Origin: Streptomyces aurantiacus
GTDB lineage: Bacteria; Actinomycetota; Actinomycetes; Streptomycetales; Streptomycetaceae
Assembly (NCBI RefSeq): GCF_001418335.1
Contig: NZ_LIPP01000023.1
Span: 1 to 33,210, forward strand
DNA length: 33,210 bases
Reading direction: 5' to 3'
This document shows, in pieces, positions 7,951 to 14,579 of the stretch. The notes under the pieces are model-generated. The model made no database searches. It had not been told where the DNA came from and worked only from the letters and a program-made list of their open reading frames with translations. How positions within the stretch are numbered: position 1 is the stretch's first letter; every line of letters begins with the position of its first letter. The position numbers and the translations under genes were made by a program.

Positions 7951-8584
7951 AGAAGAAGCGCACCCTCAGCCTCGCCCGTAGTGGTTCGGCGCTCGCCCTG
8001 CCCCCCACCAGGGCTGCCGTCAGCAGCAGAAGTGCCCAGCGGTCGTGGGTGGTTGACCAGCGGGGGTCCGTCGGGTTCACCAGGAGGGTCCAGCCGTCGG
8101 GCAGGGCCAGGTACGCGGTTGCCGCGGTGGCCAGCAGCCAGGCCGATACCGTCGCTCCGGGCTCGGTGACGTGGGGGCGGCGTACGGCCAGGGCCGCCGC
8201 CGTGAGGGCCAGTACCGCCGTCGCGGTCGCCTCCAGGGTGAGCGCGCCGGTCGGCGGTCGGGCCTCCCGCGGTACGAGGAGCAGCGCCGCCGTCCAGCAG
8301 AGCGCGGCCCCCGGCGCGACGAGTGCCACGCGCAGGCCGACACGCACCGGGCGGCGGGCCGGTACCGCCGAGGTGATGTGCCGGGCCGGGTCGTCCAGCA
8401 GGAACGCGAGGCCGAGGGCAAAGGCGAGCGCGGCGGCTCGCAGCGCGAAGAGGCCTAACAGCGGGTCGGGCGTACCGGGCAGCATGCGCGGGATGCCGGC
8501 CAGCAGCAGCCCCGCGGCGGCGCCGGCGGCGAGCGCACGCCGGGGCAGCGCGCGCCACACGGGCGGGAGAAGGGCGCGCGTCAT
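7949..8584 (-). CDS. ABC exporter-associated integral membrane protein
   Basis: A 211-aa hydrophobic protein with about six transmembrane segments and a short basic C-terminus (LRARLRVRFF). No specific family was recognised. It is the last gene of the operon: its ATG at 8584 lies 5 nt after the permease stop with GAGGAG at good spacing (a GTG at 8593 overlapping that stop is less well placed). Position and hydrophobicity suggest a second membrane subunit of the ABC-2 exporter encoded upstream. Codon 43 (8458-8456) is TTA, the rare leucine codon read by the bldA tRNA, so its translation may be limited to late growth. Confidence is high that it is a gene, low on function. Confidence 0.8.
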   Translation of the reverse strand: MTRALLPPVWRALPRRALAAGAAAGLLLAGIPRMLPGTPDPLLGLFALRAAALAFALGLAFLLDDPARHITSAVPARRPVRVGLRVALVAPGAALCWTAALLLVPREARPPTGALTLEATATAVLALTAAALAVRRPHVTEPGATVSAWLLATAATAYLALPDGWTLLVNPTDPRWSTTHDRWALLLLTAALVGGRASAEPLRARLRVRFF

Positions 8585-8589
8585 CGCCG

Positions 8590-10137
8590 TCACTCCTCGC
8601 ACGAGCCGGCCCGGCCGTCCTCGTCCGCGCCGTCCGTCGTCTTGCCCGCCGCCGGGACGCCGAGGAGTTCCGCCACCCGCTCGATCGATGTCTCGGGCGC
8701 GGTGAGCTCCGTCCACTTGGCCTTCACCTTCCCGGCGACGTCGTAGCGCGGCTTCTTGAGCAACTCCGCCACCACCCGCGTCTGTGCGGCGCTCATGCCG
8801 AAGGACTCCGTGGGCGACAGCACGAACGCGGAGCCCGAGTCGCTGTCGTCGAGGCGGACGTCGCGCAGCGAGCCCATCGGGTCGGACGCCCCGCGCAACG
8901 CCATCCACATGATCGTCACCACCCGGGCGTCACACATCTCGCTCGCCGCCTTCTCGTCGCCCGCCACCAGCACGGACGCGACGGCGACGGCGAACTCGGG
9001 GACGCGGTTGCCGCCCCAGTCCATACCGACGCTCACGTGGCCGGGCTCGGCGGACGGGGGGAGGTAGGCGTCGGAGTCCAGCCCGTCGCGGGCGTCGAGG
9101 CGCTGATCCACGGTCAGCCGCTCGGTGCCGGCCCTGCCGCCCGCGAGGCTCTGGACGCGGTCGGCCACGGCGGCCCAGTCGTCGGTGCGGCTCGTCCACT
9201 CGGGGAACGCGCAGTAGGAGGACTTCCCGTGCTCGACACACGTACGGACCTTCTCCGGGGTGACCGACCCCCGTTCGCGGGCCGCCAACGCCGCGGCCGG
9301 GGTCCCCTGGGACTGACCGACCACGCCCACCAGTGTGAGGGCGAGCGATCCCGCGACGGCCGCCTTGACGACCGTCGTACGACCGCCGCTGAGCAGCACC
9401 GCGAGCAGGGCCATGAACAGGACGAGCCCGACGAGGTACAGGGCGTGCCAGCCCGCGAGGCGGCCCAGCATGTCGGAGGGGAACGGGGAGACGCCGCTGA
9501 AGGTGACGACCGGGCTCAGCCGGCTCGTCCATGCGGGGCCGGCCGGGGTGGCCACGAACATCATTCCGAAGAGCAGGACGACGAGGAGGATCGGCGCGGC
9601 GAACACGGAGGGGAACAGCCGGGCGAGCAGGACGCCGCCCGCGCCGCAGAGCAGCACCGTCAGCGGCCCGACGGCCAGTTCGGCGAGCGAACCGGTCCCG
9701 GCCGCCCCGGGCTTGACCGCGGCCCAGGTGAACTGGAAGGTGACGCAGGCCGCCGTGAACAGGACCGCCGGGACGACGGACAGCACGTGGGCGGCCGTAC
9801 GCCGCCAGGGCTCGACGACCAGGACGTCGAAGTGCCGGTCCGTGCCGTACCGGCGCGAGCGCAGGACCCCGCGGTTGACGTTCATCATGACGACGAGCCC
9901 GAACAGCATCGGCATGATCTGCGTGTCCCGGTCGACGTCCTGGAGCACCGGGAAGTCGCCCTGCCGCGTGACCTCGTACCCGATCCACACCATGTACAGG
10001 ATCGCGGTACCGAAGACGGAGGTGATCATGCGCAGCTCGCGCGCCTCCAACCGCGCGAGGGCGAACACGGCCGCCCAGGGGCGTGGCGTGTGCGTCGGCC
10101 CGGCGGTCCGCGCGGGTGTCCGGAGTACGGTGCTCAT
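8590..10137 (-). CDS. ABC-2 type exporter permease with large extracytoplasmic domain
   Basis: A 515-aa protein starting at ATG 10137, which overlaps the ATPase stop (ATGA). About residues 20-300 contain six or so hydrophobic helices typical of ABC-2 permeases (SVFGTAILYMVWIGYEV, FAAPILLVVLLFGMMFVA). A C-terminal soluble region of about 200 residues holds several cysteines (TCVEHGKSSYCAF) and probably faces outside. The cytoplasmic signature motifs of an importer permease (EAA loop) were not seen. It most likely forms an exporter with the downstream membrane protein and the ATPase whose C-terminal half is encoded just upstream. The substrate is unknown. Confidence 0.82.
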   Translation of the reverse strand: MSTVLRTPARTAGPTHTPRPWAAVFALARLEARELRMITSVFGTAILYMVWIGYEVTRQGDFPVLQDVDRDTQIMPMLFGLVVMMNVNRGVLRSRRYGTDRHFDVLVVEPWRRTAAHVLSVVPAVLFTAACVTFQFTWAAVKPGAAGTGSLAELAVGPLTVLLCGAGGVLLARLFPSVFAAPILLVVLLFGMMFVATPAGPAWTSRLSPVVTFSGVSPFPSDMLGRLAGWHALYLVGLVLFMALLAVLLSGGRTTVVKAAVAGSLALTLVGVVGQSQGTPAAALAARERGSVTPEKVRTCVEHGKSSYCAFPEWTSRTDDWAAVADRVQSLAGGRAGTERLTVDQRLDARDGLDSDAYLPPSAEPGHVSVGMDWGGNRVPEFAVAVASVLVAGDEKAASEMCDARVVTIMWMALRGASDPMGSLRDVRLDDSDSGSAFVLSPTESFGMSAAQTRVVAELLKKPRYDVAGKVKAKWTELTAPETSIERVAELLGVPAAGKTTDGADEDGRAGSCEE

Positions 10138-11012
10138 GCCGCCGCCACCTCCTCCGGGGACTCCCCGTCGAGGGTGAGCAAGTAGCCGTCCTCCAGGGTC
10201 GGTTCGAGCAGGTCGGCGCCCTCGGGGGGCTCGCCGACGTTGCGGAAGGAGCCCGTACCGGTGCGCCATCCCGCCCAGGCGCCCGGGTCGCGTTCGGTGC
10301 TGCTCCACACGCGGCCGTCCGCGCGGGCGGCCAGCTCGGCCGGGGTGCCCTCGAAGCGGACCCGGCCCCGGACCATGACGATCACTCGGTGGCAGAGCAT
10401 CGCGACGTCCTCGGTCTGGTGGGTGGACAGCAGCACCGTCCGCCCCTCCCCCGCACGGGCGATCAACTCCCGGAAGCGCATGCGCTGTTCGGGGTCGAGG
10501 CCGACGGTCGGCTCGTCGAGGACCAGGACCTCGGGGTGCGGGGTGAGGACCGAGCCGATCGCCACCCGCTGCTGCTGTCCGCCGGAGAGCGTGGAGATGG
10601 GGCGGTCGCGCAGTTCGACGAGTCCGAGCAGGTCAAGGGTCTCCTCGACGCGGCGGCGCATCACGTCCGGCGCCAGGCCCAACGACTCCATCCCGTAGGC
10701 GAGTTCGTCCTCGACCGTGTCCGTGACGAAGTGCGACAGCGGGTCCTGGCCCACCGTGCCGACCACGTCGGCGAGTTCGCGGGGCTTGTGTGTGCGCGTG
10801 TCGCGGCCCGCCACCGTCACGCGCCCGCGCAGGGTGCCGCCCGTGAAGTGCGGGACCAGCCCGTTCACCGCACCGAGAAGCGTCGACTTGCCGACGCCCG
10901 AGGGGCCGACCAGCAGCACCAACTCGCCCTCGGGGACGGTGAGTTCGATGCCGTGGACAGTGGGCTCCGCCGCCCCGTCGTACGTCACGGAGACATCCTC
11001 GAAGCGGATCAC
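10134..11012 (-). CDS. ABC transporter ATPase, apparent EcfA / ABC-exporter hybrid
   Basis: A 292-aa protein starting at GTG 11012, overlapping the EcfT stop (GTGA). Walker A is GPSGVGKST (36-44), the signature LSGGQQQR (142-149), Walker B LVLDE (163-167) and the H-loop H198, so the nucleotide-binding domain is formally complete. Residues 1-160 match energy-coupling-factor ATPases (VNGLVPHFTGG, VGQDPLSHFVTDTVEDELAYG). Residues from about 170 on (DPEQRMRFRELI, STHQTEDVAMLCHRVIVM, DGRVWSSTERDP) match ATPases of ABC-2 exporters and carry their C-terminal extension. The switch lies at the LDEPT motif (10490-10535), which both families share. The second ATPase half and S component expected in an ECF operon are missing. 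Confidence 0.8.
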   Translation of the reverse strand: MIRFEDVSVTYDGAAEPTVHGIELTVPEGELVLLVGPSGVGKSTLLGAVNGLVPHFTGGTLRGRVTVAGRDTRTHKPRELADVVGTVGQDPLSHFVTDTVEDELAYGMESLGLAPDVMRRRVEETLDLLGLVELRDRPISTLSGGQQQRVAIGSVLTPHPEVLVLDEPTVGLDPEQRMRFRELIARAGEGRTVLLSTHQTEDVAMLCHRVIVMVRGRVRFEGTPAELAARADGRVWSSTERDPGAWAGWRTGTGSFRNVGEPPEGADLLEPTLEDGYLLTLDGESPEEVAAA

Positions 11013-12223
11013 GAAGACTCCTTGCCGAAGCCCCTGGGGGCGGGGGAGGGGGCGACCAGGGCCGGGGTCAGACCGAGGAGGATCGCCGCTGCGGGCCACA
11101 GTGGAAGCGTCGGCGCCGTCAGCGGGACGACATCGGGGTGCAGGGCCGCGTAGGCGTACGGGTCGTGGGAGGCGTACAGGATCAGCAGCGCCGCGACGGC
11201 CGCGCCGGACGCGGCGACGAGCCACGCGCGGACGCCCCACGCGTCCGGCCGGTACCGGGTGCGCAGCGAGCGGCGGCCACCGAGCCACAGGCCGCCGAGG
11301 GCAGCGCCGAGTCCGGCGAGCAGCACGGGCAGGCCGTAGCTGCCGCCCTCTGCGGTGAGCAGGCCGTACGTGCCCGCGCAGACCCCGACAAGACCGCCGA
11401 GGGTGAGCGCGGCGGTGGTGCGGTGCACGGCCGGCGCCACCTCGGCGGTGCGGCCGTATCCGCGCGCGTCCATCGCCGCCGCGAGCGCCACCGAACGCTC
11501 CAACGCGCCCTCCAGGACCGGCAGTCCGACCTGGAGCAGGCCGCGTACGCCGCTGTCGGGCCGGCCGCGCAGGCGCCGGGCCGCGCGCAGCCGCTGGACG
11601 TCCGCGATCAGGTTCGGGGCGAAGGTGAGCGCGACCACTACGGCGACGCCCGCCTCGTACAGGGCGCCCGGGAGGGATTTGAGGAGGCGGGCCGGGTTGG
11701 CGAGGGCGTTCGCGGCGCCCACGCAGATGAGGAGCGTGGCGAGTTTCAGGCCGTCGTAGAGGGCGAAGACCAGGCCCTCGGCCGTGACACGGCCACCGAC
11801 GCGGATGCCTTCGGCCCAGGCGGGGAGCGGGAGTTCGGGGAGGATGACGAGGGTGTGCGTACCCGGGATGGGTGAGCCGAGGAGGACGGCGAAGGCCAGC
11901 CGGATGCCGAGCACGGCGAGCGCGAGCTTGACGAAGGCGCCGTAGGAGCGCGCCCAGGGGGCCTCCGTCCGGCGCGCCGCCACCACGTAACCGGCGACGC
12001 CGACGAGGAGTCCGAGGAGGAGCGGGTTCGTGGTGCGGGACGCGGCGGTGCCCAGGCCCAGGGCCCAGATCCACCAGGCACCGGGGTGGACGGCGTTGGT
12101 ACGGGTCGCGCGCGGGGCACGGAGCTTCCGCAGGATTCTGCCGGAGCCGGAGCCGGGGCTGTTGCCATTGCCATTGCCGGTGCTGTCGTGGTCGGGGGCG
12201 TGGTCGTGCGCGTCGGTGGTCAT
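11009..12223 (-). CDS. ecfT: Energy-coupling factor transporter transmembrane protein EcfT (CbiQ family)
   Basis: A 404-aa membrane protein of the CbiQ/EcfT family, with at least six hydrophobic helices. The family's short coupling motif appears as AMDARGYG (A-x-x-A-R-G). These proteins couple paired EcfA ATPases to a vitamin-binding S subunit. The B12 riboswitch upstream makes cobalamin, cobinamide or cobalt the likely substrate. The first 25 residues are rich in His, Asp, Gly and Asn (TTDAHDHAPDHDS), which might bind metal. The start is uncertain: ATG 12223 or GTG 12235, both just after the upstream stop. No S component is encoded nearby in this window. Confidence 0.88.
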   Translation of the reverse strand: MTTDAHDHAPDHDSTGNGNGNSPGSGSGRILRKLRAPRATRTNAVHPGAWWIWALGLGTAASRTTNPLLLGLLVGVAGYVVAARRTEAPWARSYGAFVKLALAVLGIRLAFAVLLGSPIPGTHTLVILPELPLPAWAEGIRVGGRVTAEGLVFALYDGLKLATLLICVGAANALANPARLLKSLPGALYEAGVAVVVALTFAPNLIADVQRLRAARRLRGRPDSGVRGLLQVGLPVLEGALERSVALAAAMDARGYGRTAEVAPAVHRTTAALTLGGLVGVCAGTYGLLTAEGGSYGLPVLLAGLGAALGGLWLGGRRSLRTRYRPDAWGVRAWLVAASGAAVAALLILYASHDPYAYAALHPDVVPLTAPTLPLWPAAAILLGLTPALVAPSPAPRGFGKESS

Positions 12224-12242
12224 CGTGTGCGTCACGGTCCCG

Positions 12243-12980
12243 TCAGCCGCGTCGCCGGCGTGCCTGCCAGGTCGCACCCGCGCCCAGCACCGCCACGGCG
12301 GCGATCCCGGCCACCAGGCCCACCGACGGCCCGCCGCCTCCGGACCCGTCGCCCTCGGACCCGTCGCCCTCGGACCCGTTGTCCCCGGACCCGCTTTCCT
12401 CACGGGGCGGAGCCGTCTCGGATGCCTTCGGACGGTCGCCCGAGACGGCTTCGCCGCAGCCCGTGCGGGGGTAGCCCGCGATGGCGCACAGCAGGGCGTT
12501 CGTGTCGTAGCGCAGCGGCTTGGCGACGGAGGCGAGGGCGTCCGCGGTCGTCGCGTCCTCGTCGACCCGGGCGCAGGCCGTGCGCGGGCTCCGGTCCGGC
12601 GGTGTCGAACCGGGCGGCGCGTCGGCTGCCGTACCGAAGTCGAGGACGAGGGCGACCCGTTTCGTGCCCTCGCGCGCGGGCGTCTTCGCGCAGATCGTCG
12701 CGAAACCGGCCTCCCCGCGGGGCTTCGCCGAGTGCTTCGAGTCCTCGCTCACCGAGAAGCGGAAGCCCTGGACGTCTCCGTCGGACGGCCGTGCCATCGA
12801 CGGGCCCTGCGTCGCGTACAGCCACGTATCGCCTGTGCCGCCCGTGCCGCCCGCACTGCTGTCGGAAGCGCGGTCCCAGAAGGACCAGTAGCGGTAGCCG
12901 ACCGCCTGGGCCTGCCCCGCCGTGCCGAGTACGGCGAGCAGGAGGACCGGTACCAGCAGCGCCAGGCGGTGGCGGGTCAC
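12243..12980 (-). CDS. SCO2322 family surface protein
   Basis: A 245-aa protein with an N-terminal signal peptide (LALLVPVLLLAVLGTAGQAQA), an extracellular domain and a C-terminal transmembrane anchor followed by WQARRRRG. The extracellular domain begins GYRYWSFWDR and contains WLYATQGPS, DGDVQGFRFSV and two cysteine-bearing segments. The aromatic pattern and overall order match the actinobacterial SCO2322 family, which has no assigned function. The GTG start overlaps the stop of the barrel protein gene (GTGA). Being second in a B12-riboswitch operon, before EcfT, it is a candidate extracellular cobalamin-binding partner. That role is inference. A tandem SEGDGSEGDGS-type linker precedes the anchor. 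Confidence 0.85.
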   Translation of the reverse strand: MTRHRLALLVPVLLLAVLGTAGQAQAVGYRYWSFWDRASDSSAGGTGGTGDTWLYATQGPSMARPSDGDVQGFRFSVSEDSKHSAKPRGEAGFATICAKTPAREGTKRVALVLDFGTAADAPPGSTPPDRSPRTACARVDEDATTADALASVAKPLRYDTNALLCAIAGYPRTGCGEAVSGDRPKASETAPPREESGSGDNGSEGDGSEGDGSGGGGPSVGLVAGIAAVAVLGAGATWQARRRRG

Positions 12981-14287
12981 GGCCGCTGCTGCTTCTTGTT
13001 GCGGCCGCTCAGCAGGAAGCCGATACCGATGCCGCCGACCAGGCCGACCCCGACGATCCACCAGACGCTGACCCCGCCGTCGTCCTCGCTGTCCTCCGCG
13101 CTGTTGTCCTTGCCGTCCTTGCCGTCCTTGGCGTCGGCCGACGGGTCGGAGGAGCCGGAAGCCTTGCTCGCGGGGCCGGTCGCGCCGAGTTGCTTCACGA
13201 GGTCGGCGCCGCCGAAGTCGCGCGGGTCCGTCCCGGTGGCGTGCGCCGCGAAGATTAGCTGCGCGTACGCGGCCGGGCCGCTCTGCGCCGCCCAGGGGCC
13301 GGAGTTCTTCTCCAGCCAGGCCAGCGGCTTCCCGGCGTCGGCCGTCCGGCCCGCCGCGGCGAGCGCGACGACCGTGTCGGCGGTGTTGCCGTAGTCGGGC
13401 TGGTCATCGGCGCCCGCGAGGGCGGACTCCAGGTGACCGGTCCCGGCGACCGCGCCGGCGAGGTACTCGGCGCCGTTGGCCGCCGCCTGCTTCGGGGTGG
13501 GGGAGTCCCCGCCCGCGCATTCGGCGGCCTTGGGGGCCTTGGCGGACGACTTCCCGTCGTCCTCGGGCTTCGTCACCAGGCCTTCGCCGAGCGCGCCGAG
13601 CACGCCCGCGGCCGTGGCGTCCGCGTTCGCCGCGAGCTTGCCCTTCTTGTCGGGCTGGAAGGCGAAGGCGCCCCCGCCGTCCTCGTCGCAGGGGACGGAG
13701 AGCCCGCGCAGGGCGTCGTACGGCGTCCGGTCGTCCTTCGACCGCAGGTCTCGTGTGTCGGTGTCCGCGGCCTCCAGGGCCCCGATCACGATGGACGTCG
13801 AGTTGGTGTCGCTGGCCCCGCCGGGGAGGTAGCCCCAGCCGCCGTCCTTGTTCTGCGCGGACTTCAGCCACTTAACGGCCGCGCCGGTCACGGCGTCGTC
13901 CGAGTCGAGCGCTGTGAGGGCCTGGAGTGCGGCGGCCGTGCTGTTCGTGTCGACCTGTGTCTTGGCGTCGCACTTCGTGGCCGGGTCCGCGCGGTAGGCC
14001 GCGAAGCCGCCGTTCGCGCACTGCTGCCCGGTGAGCCAGTCGACGGCCTTCGCCGCGGGCCGTACGCCCACGGTGTGCTGGGCGAGCAGCGCGAGCGACT
14101 GCCGCCAGACACCGTCGTACGTGGGGTCGGTGCTGCCGTACAGACCCGCCGGGGTCGCCGGGGCCGCCGGGGACGTGGAGGGAGACGGGGACGCGGAGGG
14201 CGACTCGTCGGCGAGGGCGGCCGGCGCGAACGCCGTGCCGATCACGGCGGTGGCGGCCAGGACCGCGGCGCGGCGGCGGACAAACAT
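12977..14287 (-). CDS. Secreted membrane-anchored alpha/alpha-barrel (prenyltransferase-repeat-like) protein, candidate cobalamin binder
   Basis: A 436-aa protein with an N-terminal signal peptide, a Ser/Pro linker, and at residues about 48-370 repeats of the alpha/alpha-toroid kind (WLTGQQCANGGFAAY, WLKSAQNKDGGWGYLPGG, DTNSTSIVIGALEA). A charged Lys/Asp linker leads to a C-terminal membrane helix (WWIVGVGLVGGIGIGFLL) and a basic tail. Annotation pipelines usually name such proteins prenyltransferase/squalene oxidase repeat proteins, but no DxDD or other cyclase catalytic motif is seen and it is extracellular. The same fold forms the N-terminal domain of animal intrinsic factor and transcobalamin. 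As the first gene behind a B12 riboswitch and ahead of EcfT, an extracellular cobalamin-binding role is the best inference. Confidence 0.85.
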   Translation of the reverse strand: MFVRRRAAVLAATAVIGTAFAPAALADESPSASPSPSTSPAAPATPAGLYGSTDPTYDGVWRQSLALLAQHTVGVRPAAKAVDWLTGQQCANGGFAAYRADPATKCDAKTQVDTNSTAAALQALTALDSDDAVTGAAVKWLKSAQNKDGGWGYLPGGASDTNSTSIVIGALEAADTDTRDLRSKDDRTPYDALRGLSVPCDEDGGGAFAFQPDKKGKLAANADATAAGVLGALGEGLVTKPEDDGKSSAKAPKAAECAGGDSPTPKQAAANGAEYLAGAVAGTGHLESALAGADDQPDYGNTADTVVALAAAGRTADAGKPLAWLEKNSGPWAAQSGPAAYAQLIFAAHATGTDPRDFGGADLVKQLGATGPASKASGSSDPSADAKDGKDGKDNSAEDSEDDGGVSVWWIVGVGLVGGIGIGFLLSGRNKKQQRP

Positions 14288-14302
14288 GATCGGCGGGTGC
14301 CT

Positions 14303-14349
14303 CTCCCTGCGGGGAGCCGGGCAGCCCGGAGTACGGGCGGCTCGGCTCC
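14303..14349 (-). promoter_or_regulatory. Expression-platform hairpins of the B12 riboswitch
   Basis: Just upstream of the barrel gene, the inverted repeat CTCCC / GGGAG (14303-14316) includes the only good Shine-Dalgarno (GGGAGAGG on the minus strand). Overlapping it is a second inverted repeat, GGAGCCG / CGGCTCC (14313-14319 and 14343-14349). The two cannot form together. This suggests a switch acting on ribosome access rather than on termination; no U-run terminator is present. Confidence 0.5.
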
Positions 14350-14400
14350 GTATGCCTCGACGGTGCCGGTCATCGGTGGTCCCGGTGACGCGAGCCGGTC

Positions 14401-14537
14401 ACGTTCCGCACGGGGCAATCCGGCTCACCGCCCCTTGGAGTCAGGCTCAGGAACAGGGCGGTACACGGCTGCGGGTCAGCGCCGGATTTGCACCGGCTTC
14501 CCCCCGTACGGGTGTGATGACGACCCGTTCACTGTAC
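14401..14537 (-). ncRNA. Cobalamin (AdoCbl-type) riboswitch
   Basis: Read on the minus strand, the leader contains the B12 box region GGAAGCCGGTGCAAATCCGG (14503-14484) followed by CGCTGACCCGCAGCCGTG. Downstream is GAGCCGGATTGCCCC (about 14424-14410), the conserved partner of the aptamer core. The order and spacing match the cobalamin riboswitch class. It lies about 115 nt before the ATG of the barrel protein at 14287 and should repress the whole minus-strand operon when cobalamin is plentiful. The outer P1 boundaries are approximate. Confidence 0.92.
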
Positions 14538-14579
14538 CGGCCCGCGGCAAGGTCCCCGGAGCCCGGCGCCCGACGGCCC

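Noticed and set aside
12977..14287. A true prenyltransferase or squalene cyclase
   Set aside because: The protein is secreted and anchored, lacks DxDD-type catalytic residues, and sits behind a B12 riboswitch.
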